Below are positions 1 through 9,422 of a stretch of 64,000 nt of DNA, in pieces (positions within the stretch are counted from its first letter, which is position 1; the number at the start of each line of letters is the position of its first letter). This DNA is from Nostoc sp. PCC 7107 (GTDB lineage Bacteria; Cyanobacteriota; Cyanobacteriia; Cyanobacteriales; Nostocaceae). Made by a program: the position numbers and the translations under genes. The stretch covers positions 4,792,501 to 4,856,500 of the forward strand of contig NC_019676.1 of assembly GCF_000316625.1 (NCBI RefSeq), written 5' to 3'. The notes under the pieces were generated by a model. The model was not told the origin of the DNA, did no database searches, and was given only the letters and a program-made list of their open reading frames with translations.

Positions 1-259
1 TGATGCTGTCGATGCGCGGAGAGTGCAATAAAAATACACGCTCTACGCCTACTCCTTGAAATACGCGGCGAACGGTAATAGTTTCGTTAATACCGCCGTT
101 GCGTTTAGCAATGACAACACCTTCGTAGGGTTGCACACGGTATTTCTCACCTTCTTTGATTTTCACGCCGACTTTGATGGTATCGCCCACATAGATGTTG
201 GGCAAATTAGATTTTAGTTGTTCCGCTTCAATGGAGCGGATGATCTCTTGAGCGTTCAT
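1..259 (-). CDS. rplS: 50S ribosomal protein L19 (5' part, runs off the window)
   Basis: This is the first 86 codons of a gene whose 3' end lies before base 1. The reading begins [16 protein letters not shown] and continues through [17 protein letters not shown] and [12 protein letters not shown] to [11 protein letters not shown]. This is the conserved L19 core, which sits at the 30S-50S interface of the large subunit. The ATG at 257-259 gives the expected N-terminus of the family. The gene is divergent from the glycosyltransferase that starts near 411, with about 150 bp of AT-rich DNA between them that should hold both promoters. The family assignment is firm; only the C-terminal quarter is missing. 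Confidence 0.97.
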   Translation of the reverse strand, partial: MNAQEIIRSIEAEQLKSNLPNIYVGDTIKVGVKIKEGEKYRVQPYEGVVIAKRNGGINETITVRRVFQGVGVERVFLLHSPRIDSI

Positions 260-410
260 AGCCTATCTGGTGAAAAACTCACAATCATCCATAATAAATC
301 GAGAATCTGCTTTCAGTCTAGTGATATGTGAGATTTAAAATTTTTACCCGATCCGCCATATCTAAAAATGAAAGCTATATTGCATAAAGCTTGCTACAGG
401 TGTGATGTTT

Positions 411-1349
411 ATGAAATTTAGTGTTGTGATCACTACCTATAACCGCGTAAGCTTACTACGCCGAGCCGTTGATTCTGCTATCAACCAGACAATTCCTTGT
501 GAGGTGATTGTAGCTGATGATTGTTCTGCTGATGACACGCAAGCCTACGTAGAAAGCTTAGGTAATAGAGTAATTTACCATCGCCATGAGGTAAACAAAG
601 GTCATGCAGCTACGGTAAATGCAGGAGTCAATCAAGCCAGTGGTGACTGGATTAAGTTTTTGGATGATGACGACTATTTGGCAACTAATTGTCTCGAAGA
701 GATGCTAAAAGCGATCGCTCTTTGTCCTAGGGCAGTGATTTGCTCTTGTGTGGCGGCTCAAGTAGATGAACATGGGGTAGAACTGAGTCGTACTCCTCAA
801 CTTGGACATGGGTTAGCTTTTTCTGTTCCCCAAGCTGATATTCACTATGGAATGCTTTTGGAATTACTGCCTTTTGGGACACCTGTACAAGTTGCTTGTA
901 GTCGTGATGCTTTTTGTCAAACAGATGGTTGGGATTCTCAACTTGATGCTAATTGTGATGACATAGATTCTTGGCTACGCATTGCCCAATTTGGTGATGC
1001 GATTTTCTTAAATCAATGTTTAGCTTATCGGACTATTTGGTCAGGTGCTTATAATCATAAGTTTTCTATATCTAAGCGGTTAGATACAAATATTTTGATT
1101 AAGGAAAAAATTTATGCTTTAGTTAATGAAAAGTATCGTCAGGATCTGCCCAAAATAGAAGATATAAAAAAATATCTCATATTACATTGGGCGTTTGTAG
1201 AACTGAAGCAGAGAAATGTTCCAGACTTTCTGATGATGTTGAATAAGTCGGCATTTTCGACAATGGCATGGAGAATTTTCTTAACTACTATTTTTTTACG
1301 CCGCTTGCACTTTCAAAGTCAACTTATCCGCAAGTTTGTCTTGTATTAA
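411..1349 (+). CDS. Family 2 glycosyltransferase
   Basis: A 312-residue GT-A fold glycosyltransferase. The N-terminus MKFSVVITTYNRVSLLRRA is the usual GT2 nucleotide-sugar-binding start. It is followed by VIVADDCSADDT (first acidic motif) and by WIKFLDDDDYL, the DxD-like metal/nucleotide site. Family knowledge predicts transfer of a sugar from a UDP- or GDP-sugar to a cell-surface glycan; substrate and acceptor cannot be read from the sequence. There is no membrane segment, so it is probably cytosolic or peripheral. In-frame GTG (402) and ATG (405) codons lie just upstream; ATG 411 was chosen because the GT2 fold begins directly there. It converges with the RND pump gene. Confidence 0.88.
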   Translation: MKFSVVITTYNRVSLLRRAVDSAINQTIPCEVIVADDCSADDTQAYVESLGNRVIYHRHEVNKGHAATVNAGVNQASGDWIKFLDDDDYLATNCLEEMLKAIALCPRAVICSCVAAQVDEHGVELSRTPQLGHGLAFSVPQADIHYGMLLELLPFGTPVQVACSRDAFCQTDGWDSQLDANCDDIDSWLRIAQFGDAIFLNQCLAYRTIWSGAYNHKFSISKRLDTNILIKEKIYALVNEKYRQDLPKIEDIKKYLILHWAFVELKQRNVPDFLMMLNKSAFSTMAWRIFLTTIFLRRLHFQSQLIRKFVLY

Positions 1350-1487
1350 ATTTACAACCAAAGGCAGTGACCAGTGATTTAAAATCATAGCCAGAATAGA
1401 ATTCGCAGCATCTTTTATTAAGATATAACCACGATTTCTATTCGCTTAAAATCACCAAAATTATGCTGATTTATTAATTGTCTTTAT

Positions 1488-4400
1488 TTAGTAATACCTA
1501 TTCTTCAATTTATCTAACTTGGTTAATATTTGCTTTAACCACCCAAAATCTAGGATGTCGTGTAGCAGTGTATAAAAACACGGAATAATAAACAATGTTA
1601 AGACAGTTGCTAATGACAAACCAGAAAAAACGACAACACCCAATGGTTGCAGAAACTCTGAGCCTTCACCAATTCCTAATGCTAAAGGGAACATACCTAA
1701 AACAGTGGTAATAGTAGTCATGAGTACGGGACGCAAGCGTTGTGGTGCTGCTTGTAAAATGGCAGTTTTGCGGTCAATATTGTCCCGTTCCCGAAGTTGA
1801 TTGGCTAACTCAACCATGATGATGGCATTGTTCACCACAATACCAACTAATAAAACGGCACCTACTATCACGGTTGCACCAATGGCAGTTTTAGTAATAT
1901 AAAGTCCAAAAATTCCCCCGGCTAGTGCTAACGGAATGGTAAACATAATTACCAATGGGTCAATGAGGGAATTATATTGTACTGCCATAACTACAAATAC
2001 AAGGAATGTGGCTAATCCACCTAATAGTTGTAGTGAGCTTTGCAATTGTTGATTTGATTCAGCCGCGGCGCTAGGTAAAACACTTATACCTTCTGGCAAT
2101 TCGAGGTTATCTATGACTTGTTTTACCTGGGCTATGGCTTGACTTAAACTAGCGCCCTCGGTTAAATTCCCTGCTAGGATGACAACTTGGCGCTGGTTGA
2201 TTCGCTGAATTTCACCAGGCGCTTGCCCTTCAATAATTCTAGCAACATCACTCAACCGGACTTGGTGATTATTGTCTACAAATAACGGCAATCTTTCTAA
2301 TTGAGATGGTTCTTGTACTGCTGTTTCATTCAACTTTACGCGTACATCTACTAAGCGGTTGCCACGTTGTAATTGTGTGGGGATACTACCCTCTAGAGCA
2401 GTCTGAATGGTATCGCCAATATCTGTAGTAGTTAGGCCTAAAGCTGCAACACGCTCCCAGTCTGGCAAGATTTGAATTTCGGGTTGTCTTTCATCAGCAT
2501 CGGGACGGAATCTAGCGAGGGTGGCTTGCTCTTCTAAAGCGGCTAAGACTTGACGGCCAGCGTCTTGTAAGGTGTCTGGGTTGTTACCTTGCAAAATCAC
2601 ATCAACATCAGCGCCCCGGACAGGAGAGTTATTCAAAATCAAACCCCGCACTTGTCCGGGTGAAAGGCGCAGACGAATGCCGGCTAAGTTTAATTTATCC
2701 AGTTCTTTGGTGACTCGTTCAACGTAAGCTTCGACATCAGTACCAGTTTTCAGGGTAATGTTGCTAGTACCGCGTAAGGGGTTGGCATTGGTTGTATTAC
2801 CAAATAAGGCTCCACCAGCAGTGGAAAATATATATTCTGTTTCTGGCTGCTGGCGGAGAACCTCATCCACAGCACTCATAACTTTGAGGTTAGTGTCTAA
2901 GGGTGTTCCGGGAGGAAACTGAGCGTTTAAGTTAGCTTGTCCGGTATTGATGCGGGGTAAAATTTCTTGGGGAATTTGGGGAGCCATCCACAAACTACCG
3001 CCACCAAAGAAGAGGAGGGCGATCGCCACTGTAATTAATCGCCAGCGTAATATCATAGTTAAAAAGCCGCCATATCCCCTGGTAGCAGCATCAAAGCGGC
3101 GATTAAATTCTTGCAATAGCCAAAATTCACTTAAACGGCTAGAAAACTTCCATCCTAATAAGCGAGATGCCATCATGGGTACAACCGTGACAGCAATAAT
3201 AATTGAAGCTGCTACGGAAAAGCTAATAGTTAAAATTAATTCATTGAATAGCAGGGCGATAAACCCACCAATGAGCAAAAATGGCAATACTGCGACCAAG
3301 TTGGTACTAGTAGAAGCTATTAATGCTGATTCGACTTCTCGACTACTTTGTTCTGATTGATTAATTAGTTGCTGTTTACTCAACTTGCTTCTAGCAGTTT
3401 TACCGGGGGTCATTCCCGCGCCTTCAGCAATGTTCTCCAACATCACGATGGAGTTATCAACTACAATACCTACACCCAAAGCTAAACCACCCAAACTAAA
3501 AACGTTGATGGATAAACCAAATAAACCCATTAAGATAATTGCGGCTAGGGTGGCTAAGGGGATAGCCAGGACAATAATCAAAGTTTGTCTGATGGAACCC
3601 AGGAATAGGAGAACTGCGATCGCGGCTAATGCTGTACCAATTAACCCGGAACTTGTAACATTAGAAATAGAATTACGAATAAACTTTGATTCATCTAAAG
3701 TAGATGTAATTACTGTTCCTTCAGGAATGACACCAGACTGTCGCAGTTCTTCTACACGCTGTTTAACTCCATCAACAACGTTGATAGTATTGGCATCTGG
3801 TTGTTTTTGAATACTGACTTTGACGGCTGGTTCACCATTGAGTGAAACGAAAACTCTTTGTTGTTCCGAGCCGTCGATAATTTCGGCAAAATCTCGCAAA
3901 TAAACACGGCGGGTAGGAACTGACGATTGAGTATTGGTAATTGTGGTAGAAGACCCAGAGGATACCTCAAAGGATAAATTTCTTAGTTCCTCAGCACTCC
4001 GAAAGCGACCCACTGTCCGAGTTAATGGCTCGGAATTCTGCCCTAAAATTCGACCGCCGGAAATATCTTGGTTGCGGTCTCTTAATTCATCTAAAACATC
4101 TGTTAAACCTACACCCAAAGCTTGCAGACGAGCTAAATCTAGATTGACTCTAACTTCTTCTGGTACTCCTCCCGATACGTCTACCCCGGCTACACCAGGG
4201 ACAACCCCTAATTCACGAGCTAGTTCTTCTTCGGCAAATACACGTAACTCTACACCTTCTAGGCTTGGTGAAGTTAAAGCTATTTCATAAACAGGTAACT
4301 GGGAAGGATCAACTTTAAATATGCGTGGTGCTTCTAGGGTGTCTGGTAAAGTACCTCTGGCTCGGTTAAAGGCCGCAGTAGCATCGTTTAAGGCTTGGTC

Positions 4401-4730
4401 AATATTGCCCCCTGGTTGAAAGTACAAATCCAAACTGACTTGTCCTTCACGGGTTTGGGAGAAGACTTGTAATACACCCTCGGTAGCGGAGAAGGCTTCT
4501 TCTAAAGGTTTTGTGACTTCATCAATTGCTACTTCTGGCGAAATCCCTGGTGCTTGTATCCGCACACCAATTCGAGGATAGGTAATTGATGGTAGTAAAT
4601 CTACTGGTAATTTAACTATAAAAAATACACCCATCACGATTACCGCTAGGGTAAGCATGAGAGTACCGATATGTTGACGAATGGAAATGGCGCTGATGCT
4701 AAATCCGCCGCTTTTGTGGACTTGCTGCAT
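1488..4730 (-). CDS. RND efflux transporter permease (HAE1/AcrB type)
   Basis: A 1080-residue inner-membrane proton-driven exporter of the AcrB/HAE1 superfamily with the normal duplicated layout: one N-terminal TM helix, a large periplasmic loop, a TM bundle, and the same again. Recognisable pieces are FFIVKLPVDLLPSITYPRIGV at the start, the TM4 motif GIVVDNSIVMLEN, and the C-half motif GIVVNNAIIMVEL. The TM4 motif carries one Asp of the usual DD pair; the second position is Asn. The adaptor gene lies 37 bp upstream on the same strand, so the two form an operon. No outer-membrane TolC-like gene is nearby, so the pump would have to share one. The substrate cannot be predicted (drugs, lipids or glycolipids are all possible). 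Confidence 0.95.
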   Translation of the reverse strand: MQQVHKSGGFSISAISIRQHIGTLMLTLAVIVMGVFFIVKLPVDLLPSITYPRIGVRIQAPGISPEVAIDEVTKPLEEAFSATEGVLQVFSQTREGQVSLDLYFQPGGNIDQALNDATAAFNRARGTLPDTLEAPRIFKVDPSQLPVYEIALTSPSLEGVELRVFAEEELARELGVVPGVAGVDVSGGVPEEVRVNLDLARLQALGVGLTDVLDELRDRNQDISGGRILGQNSEPLTRTVGRFRSAEELRNLSFEVSSGSSTTITNTQSSVPTRRVYLRDFAEIIDGSEQQRVFVSLNGEPAVKVSIQKQPDANTINVVDGVKQRVEELRQSGVIPEGTVITSTLDESKFIRNSISNVTSSGLIGTALAAIAVLLFLGSIRQTLIIVLAIPLATLAAIILMGLFGLSINVFSLGGLALGVGIVVDNSIVMLENIAEGAGMTPGKTARSKLSKQQLINQSEQSSREVESALIASTSTNLVAVLPFLLIGGFIALLFNELILTISFSVAASIIIAVTVVPMMASRLLGWKFSSRLSEFWLLQEFNRRFDAATRGYGGFLTMILRWRLITVAIALLFFGGGSLWMAPQIPQEILPRINTGQANLNAQFPPGTPLDTNLKVMSAVDEVLRQQPETEYIFSTAGGALFGNTTNANPLRGTSNITLKTGTDVEAYVERVTKELDKLNLAGIRLRLSPGQVRGLILNNSPVRGADVDVILQGNNPDTLQDAGRQVLAALEEQATLARFRPDADERQPEIQILPDWERVAALGLTTTDIGDTIQTALEGSIPTQLQRGNRLVDVRVKLNETAVQEPSQLERLPLFVDNNHQVRLSDVARIIEGQAPGEIQRINQRQVVILAGNLTEGASLSQAIAQVKQVIDNLELPEGISVLPSAAAESNQQLQSSLQLLGGLATFLVFVVMAVQYNSLIDPLVIMFTIPLALAGGIFGLYITKTAIGATVIVGAVLLVGIVVNNAIIMVELANQLRERDNIDRKTAILQAAPQRLRPVLMTTITTVLGMFPLALGIGEGSEFLQPLGVVVFSGLSLATVLTLFIIPCFYTLLHDILDFGWLKQILTKLDKLKNRYY

Positions 4731-4767
4731 GACTATGATTGCACTCCAAATCTAAATTCTTAATTTC

Positions 4768-6204
4768 TTAATTTCTCGTTCTGCTCGGTGTCGAATTTGA
4801 TTCGCCTGTTTCGGAAAGAATCGAAAGACGTACAGAGTTGCCATCTTTTAATGGTCTACCACTGCGAACTACATAGCGCTCTCCTGGTTGCAAACCAGAT
4901 AAAATCTCTACTTTGCTATCAGCTTTTTTGCCCAAGGTAACGGTACGTGCTATTACTGTTGGTTTGCCCTGCATATCTGTAACTACGAATACAGTGCCAT
5001 TTGTCTCGTCATTGGCTGCGTCAGATTCAGAAGGCTGTTTGGCTGATTTTTGAATGGCTGTTTGGGAGATTACAACTCGCGGTTGTATTTGATTTGCAAA
5101 ATTAACTCGTGCTAATAGTCCGCTACCAATATTGCCTTGATTGTTGGGAACTTCCACTTCTACTGGTATCAGGCGAGCAGTCGCATCGGCGGTGGGAGAT
5201 ATGCGTATAACTCTGCCAGTTAATGCTTTTTGGGGAAAGGCATCTAAGCGTACTTGTACAGATTGCCCAACTTTAATTTTTGCTAGTTCTAATTCTGAAA
5301 CTTGAACTACTACTTTTACTCGGCTGAAGTCGCCAATTTGGATAACTTCGCCGCCTGCTTGCAAAAGATTACCTGGTTCTGTAACTTTGCTGGTGACTAC
5401 ACCATTGATAGGGGAAATTAATCGGGAGTAGGAACGCCGTTCTTTGGCTTGGGCGACTACTGCTTGTTGCGCTAAAACTCTACCTTGGGTAGCGGCGACG
5501 GCTTGTTGTTCTGTGCGGACTTGTTCTATTGCAGCCCGCAAGGCTTGGGCGGCTGTTTGGGCTTGAGTGCGTGCTTGTTCGGCTGTTTGTTGGGCGATCG
5601 CACCTTGTTGGTATAATTGCTGTTGTCTTTTAGAGTCGGCTTGAGCTTGCACCATCTGTAACCGCAGTCTTTCAACTTCTGCACGCGCATTACTTACCTG
5701 GGTTATGGCTCTGGCTACGTCTGATTTTTGGGCTGCGAGTTCGGCTTCGGCTTGTTTTAATTCTGTCATCAGCAGGACATCATCTAGCTGTCCGATGTTT
5801 TGCCCTTTTTTGACAATACTGCCTACATCTACGTTTAAGGATAATAGCCGCGCTTCTATTTGCGATCGCATCGATACAGTACGGAAGGGTATTGTTGTAC
5901 CTGTATACTCTGGTTGTTTTTCTAGTGTATCTGTCCGCGCGATCGCTACATCTACAGGTGTCGCACCACCACCTTCTTTACTACCACGTTGCGATTGAGC
6001 TTCGGCGGCCTCTTTGGGTAGAGAAGCACAACTAGCAGAAAGTATTCCTGTAGTTAATAAGCAAACAAATAATGATAGGAATTTCCTTGTTTGTTCCTGG
6101 GGAAACATACTTTTTTTTGTTGGTTTCCCTGTGTCAATCTTGAAGATTAAATCTAACTGGCTATTCATCACTTGGATTGGAGCTATGTAGGTTTGCTGTT
6201 TCAT
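4768..6204 (-). CDS. RND efflux periplasmic adaptor subunit (membrane fusion protein)
   Basis: An adaptor linking the RND permease encoded just downstream to an outer-membrane channel. Visible in order are a hydrophobic export segment (FLSLFVCLLTTGILSASC, possibly lipidated at the Cys), a lipoyl-like half, a long Gln/Ala-rich coiled-coil hairpin (residues about 135-255), the second lipoyl half with YSRLISPINGVVTSK, then beta-barrel and membrane-proximal domains. The frame is open from an ATG at 6204 (478 aa). That start puts 32 residues before the signal segment; the ATG at 6108 (446 aa) would place the signal at the N-terminus and is the better biological choice. No clear Shine-Dalgarno sequence decides between them. 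Confidence 0.92.
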   Translation of the reverse strand: MKQQTYIAPIQVMNSQLDLIFKIDTGKPTKKSMFPQEQTRKFLSLFVCLLTTGILSASCASLPKEAAEAQSQRGSKEGGGATPVDVAIARTDTLEKQPEYTGTTIPFRTVSMRSQIEARLLSLNVDVGSIVKKGQNIGQLDDVLLMTELKQAEAELAAQKSDVARAITQVSNARAEVERLRLQMVQAQADSKRQQQLYQQGAIAQQTAEQARTQAQTAAQALRAAIEQVRTEQQAVAATQGRVLAQQAVVAQAKERRSYSRLISPINGVVTSKVTEPGNLLQAGGEVIQIGDFSRVKVVVQVSELELAKIKVGQSVQVRLDAFPQKALTGRVIRISPTADATARLIPVEVEVPNNQGNIGSGLLARVNFANQIQPRVVISQTAIQKSAKQPSESDAANDETNGTVFVVTDMQGKPTVIARTVTLGKKADSKVEILSGLQPGERYVVRSGRPLKDGNSVRLSILSETGESNSTPSRTRN

Positions 6205-6740
6205 CGATTTTTGCGGTTGTCCGTTTCAAATCATTTATTTTGCTTATGTAAATTTTTTTCTAAAAATAGCAGCCTTTTATACCCAAGTCATTTTGAATAT
6301 ATTTCCTTAGATAGAAGAATTAATCATCAAATAATGTTGAGCTAATTCTTCTTTTCTCAACTTTTACTACTGTTACTCAACTAAAGTTTAAGAATGCTGA
6401 TGTCATCTGCTGATGCAGACGTAGAACACTTTACCTTTGATAAAATCAAGGTATAGAGTATATTTTTTCTCATATCTTCAGCCTAAAGCTAAATTCTGAG
6501 ATTTATGAAAACTCGAAGTTAGCACTAAATTTCGCCCCAATTATGGCATTAGCACCCTTAAAATTAGGATATTTAGTTTTACTAAGTATAACTAATATAT
6601 ACTAGCAAAGATGCTAGAAAAGCAATCTGTAATTCTCAGTATTTATGAGAGATATTAAAAATTCTAAACCGTAATTGTCTTTTGTCACCATGTAGTATAT
6701 GTACAAACGCTATTTTTAGGATAGGCGAGGACAATAACGC
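6205..6740. other. Intergenic region between the efflux operon and the lyase gene
   Basis: About 535 bp of AT-rich DNA separates two divergent units, and no coding frame in it looks real. It should contain the promoters of both the adaptor-permease operon and the lyase gene. A TATAGAGTATAT stretch near 6450 and a purine-rich GCGAGGACA just before the GTG at 6741 are the only signals I can point to. I saw no RNA gene or long inverted repeat. Confidence 0.6.
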
Positions 6741-7280
6741 GTGACATCACCGCTAAGACTGACTCAACCCACTAACGCAGCAGAAATTACGGAATTTTTC
6801 GGCAAATCGGCCGGTCAGTGGCGCTCAGAAAGACGCTACTATACTCTGCCAGAGGGCGACACTAAAGAAATGGTGAGTCTGATCACTATTCGGTTTTTAG
6901 AAGCAGGATGCGCTGAGTTGCAAAAGTTGGCTCAATTACACCATTTACCTGAGACAGATAATTTAATCTGTGGTGCAGAAGTACTGTGGAATAGTACGGA
7001 CATACTAAAAAATAGACAAGATTCTCAAGGTTCGACATTATTTGGTGTATTAGGAAATATTTTGTACCGCGATCGCGGTTTTGCCACATCCAAACCCATC
7101 ACAGCAGAGTATCATTTTCCTAATTCGGAAACTCTGTGCTTGCGAACTGAGTACAATGACTCAGTTTTTGAGGAAGAATTAAAGTTAATTGGGAATAAAT
7201 ATCGCACCAGACAAACAATCATCTCTCGCGCTGGCGAACAGTTAATGATTGGGCAATATTTGGAAAAGCGAATTGACTAA
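6741..7280 (+). CDS. Phycobiliprotein lyase, CpcS/CpeS family
   Basis: A 179-residue cytosolic protein of the CpcS/CpeS (DUF1001) lyase family. These proteins attach phycocyanobilin or related bilins to cysteines of phycobiliprotein subunits during phycobilisome assembly. Diagnostic stretches are ITEFFGKSAGQWRSERRYYT near the N-terminus, then LFGVLGNILYRDRGFATSKP and the C-terminal YRTRQTIISRAGEQLMIGQYLEKR; together they form the lipocalin-like barrel. The length is normal for the family. Translation probably begins at GTG 6741, preceded by GAGGA at a good distance. Cyanobacteria of this group carry more than one paralogue, so I do not assign the exact member. The gene stands alone, and a strong hairpin follows it. 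Confidence 0.87.
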   Translation: MTSPLRLTQPTNAAEITEFFGKSAGQWRSERRYYTLPEGDTKEMVSLITIRFLEAGCAELQKLAQLHHLPETDNLICGAEVLWNSTDILKNRQDSQGSTLFGVLGNILYRDRGFATSKPITAEYHFPNSETLCLRTEYNDSVFEEELKLIGNKYRTRQTIISRAGEQLMIGQYLEKRID

Positions 7281-7295
7281 ACCGTAGAAAATAAT

Positions 7296-7324
7296 AGGGA
7301 ATAGATAATAAATATCTATTCCCT
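7296..7324. terminator. Perfect 12-bp hairpin between convergent genes
   Basis: The arms AGGGAATAGATA and TATCTATTCCCT pair without mismatch around a 5-nt loop. The hairpin starts 16 bp after the lyase stop codon and precedes the 3' end of the oppositely oriented DUF2839 gene, so it can act as a shared bidirectional terminator. It has no long T-tract. Confidence 0.75.
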
Positions 7325-7377
7325 GTCAATATGTTTTGTTTTAAAAACTAGGTGAAAGCGATACTATCTGAACTGTA

Positions 7378-7593
7378 TTAACCTACAATTTGCCACCAAC
7401 CAAAAGCAGGGCCGATAAAACGAATAGTTACCCAAGCGACAACCATACCGCCAATACCAATCCAGGCTCCGCGAGTAGTCCAAGCCACAAATAATTCAGA
7501 TTGGCGTTTGGTGATGGGAACCCAAGATAATATGCGCTCATCTTGACCGTATTTTTCCCCCAATGTTTCTTTGCGACGTTTTGCTTCACCCAT
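7378..7593 (-). CDS. DUF2839 small membrane protein
   Basis: A 71-residue protein that starts MGEAKRRKETLGEKYG and carries the pattern of the cyanobacterial DUF2839 family. A basic, soluble N-terminus is followed by one or two hydrophobic helices (VAWTTRGAWIGIGGMVVAWV and the end near FIGPAFGWW). The function is unknown. The ATG at 7593 was preferred over an in-frame TTG three codons upstream because MGEAKRRK is the usual start of the family. It is a single gene, convergent with the lyase. Confidence 0.85.
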   Translation of the reverse strand: MGEAKRRKETLGEKYGQDERILSWVPITKRQSELFVAWTTRGAWIGIGGMVVAWVTIRFIGPAFGWWQIVG

Positions 7594-7758
7594 AATTAAC
7601 AATTCAAAATTTCAATTAGTTTATGTGTCTTATCCCAGAGATGCGATCGCATCTCTAGTCCAATTGATGAAGTTCCAAATGTAAACACAAGCTGATAATA
7701 ACGTTTGCGGAAGGGGCGATCGCTATCCGTTGACAAAATGTAAATAGTTATTTGTCAT

Positions 7759-9315
7759 TTAAGCCGAATCTTCTTCATCTGGGTTGGCGAATAAACTGGG
7801 ATCGAGATAGTTAATGCGTGCTAGAGGGCTTAGTGCTGCGAGGATTTGTGAGCCATAGCTACGGTTAACAACTCGACTATCGAGTAAAGCTACTACACCT
7901 TGATTTTCGCGTACAGGGGCGATCGCGCGTTGTAGTTCATTCAAGGCTGCCGGAAGTAAGTATACCCGAAACCAATCTTGGTGCGATCGCTTGTAATGAG
8001 CTACTCTCCCAGCTACCAGAGGATTTTCTAAAGATGGTAGAGGTAAAGTCGCAATAATTAATAGATGTGGCGCAGGTAAAACATTTTGATGTTCTCGCCA
8101 ATATTCCCAACCACTAATTAAAATACCATTTTCATCTAAACAGGTTTTTTCTACTTGTACCCGTGTACCAAACTCTGAAGCTAAAATTGCGCCGACTTGC
8201 GCCTTGAGTGGGACATCTCCCACTAACACCACTGTTAACCCTGGCGCTGTCGCACTCAGACACAACAAGGTGCGGACTTTGTGAATAAAAGCAGGTTGAA
8301 ATTCTGGTGTATTGGGTAAAGGTAACTGATGGGGTACATACAGTTGAATCGCTTGAGCTTGACTATCTGAGGAGAACCTCAGACAAGTGACATCCTCCAA
8401 ACCCAAACGCTGGCGAAATACAGGCGCTTCTGTTTCTGGTTCTAATGCACTACCAATTAAAACTACTGGCTGTCGTTCCCAAATTGGCGAGAGTATCCCA
8501 GCCAGTTCAATCGGCGCGTAATGTAAAGAAAATAAGCCTTGGCGACGCTCAATTGTCGTCCAAAAAAGATGAGGTAGTTGATTTAAAGGTAAATTTTCAT
8601 GAATGTATTGAAATTGCTGCCAGAAATTTTGCCAAACATGAGGAATCACCTCTAAGTCTAATTGAGCAAAAAGACCATAAATAATTTCTGCTTCTGGCTG
8701 GGAGATGAGATAACACTCATAAGGATTTGCTGGATGCTGGAAGAATTCTTTGGTTAGTTGTGTTCTCGCAGCACGAATTGCTTCCACTTGGCGAGGACAA
8801 GCTAACATAAGTTCTTCCCAGTCTTGAGACTGCACATCTTGAATTAGCTGATGACGTACCCAATCTTCTAAATCATCTACACCATCAATAATTGTGGGAA
8901 TGCCAGGGGGAAAAGCCTCAGAAGATTTTAACTGCGCTTGTAACCAAGCTTCTGGAGAAGTTAGAAGTAGCCCTTGAAACCCAGAATTAGGCCAAGCGTT
9001 ACCTGTTCTGATTGGCTTTTGAACTTGTAACCACTGTTGTAGGCGGGGAATTTCTACTTGTAACAGACGTTGTTGGACAGTTTCTGGAGCAACAATAATA
9101 ACAGGGCCTTGCCACATCAATGCTGATGCGACAAAACTAGTGCGATATCGCCCTTGATAGCCGCAAGCCGCCCCAACTTGAATTAAAGCACTACGTCCTA
9201 GACGCAAGGCGCGGGCTACCAACCTTGCCATCGTCAAATGATGAGGCCAGGAAGGGAACCCCGCCTGCGATCGCAAAAAGTTATGTAGTGACAAATGAAC
9301 TTCTGCCTCAATCAC
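7759..9315 (-). CDS. DinG-like helicase-related protein with degenerate ATP-binding motif
   Basis: A 518-residue protein resembling the cyanobacterial DinG-type superfamily 2 helicases. It begins at a GTG (MIEAEVHLSLHNFLR) and contains HHLTMARLVARALRLGRSALIQVGAACGYQGR where motif I should be. The canonical GxGKT is absent: the sequence reads GAACGYQGRYRTS. A TIIDGVDDLEDW segment stands in the DEAH-box position, and VVLIGSALEPE resembles the motif III/IV SAT-type strand. The protein is much shorter than E. coli DinG and lacks an obvious four-cysteine iron-sulfur cluster. It may therefore be a catalytically impaired relative with a structural or DNA-binding role. Divergent from the M48 peptidase, 107 bp away. 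The family link is moderate; inactivity is inferred. Confidence 0.62.
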   Translation of the reverse strand: MIEAEVHLSLHNFLRSQAGFPSWPHHLTMARLVARALRLGRSALIQVGAACGYQGRYRTSFVASALMWQGPVIIVAPETVQQRLLQVEIPRLQQWLQVQKPIRTGNAWPNSGFQGLLLTSPEAWLQAQLKSSEAFPPGIPTIIDGVDDLEDWVRHQLIQDVQSQDWEELMLACPRQVEAIRAARTQLTKEFFQHPANPYECYLISQPEAEIIYGLFAQLDLEVIPHVWQNFWQQFQYIHENLPLNQLPHLFWTTIERRQGLFSLHYAPIELAGILSPIWERQPVVLIGSALEPETEAPVFRQRLGLEDVTCLRFSSDSQAQAIQLYVPHQLPLPNTPEFQPAFIHKVRTLLCLSATAPGLTVVLVGDVPLKAQVGAILASEFGTRVQVEKTCLDENGILISGWEYWREHQNVLPAPHLLIIATLPLPSLENPLVAGRVAHYKRSHQDWFRVYLLPAALNELQRAIAPVRENQGVVALLDSRVVNRSYGSQILAALSPLARINYLDPSLFANPDEEDSA

Positions 9316-9422
9316 ACGCTTTTAATCCCATACAAAGTGATTTTTACTTCCATTAGCCCCATTTCTATTATTCAGTTATTAGTTATTAGACTGATAACTA
9401 ATAACTGTTCACTGATTAAATT

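Noticed and set aside
2947-4290. Three plus-strand frames opposite the RND transporter gene
   Set aside because: Shadows of a strongly supported 1080-residue gene; low-complexity Ser/Ala/Thr-rich products with no motif.
6680-6715. NtcA site (GTA-N8-TAC) before the lyase gene
   Set aside because: The GTAGTATATGTAC sequence has a 7-bp spacer and not 8, so it does not meet the consensus.
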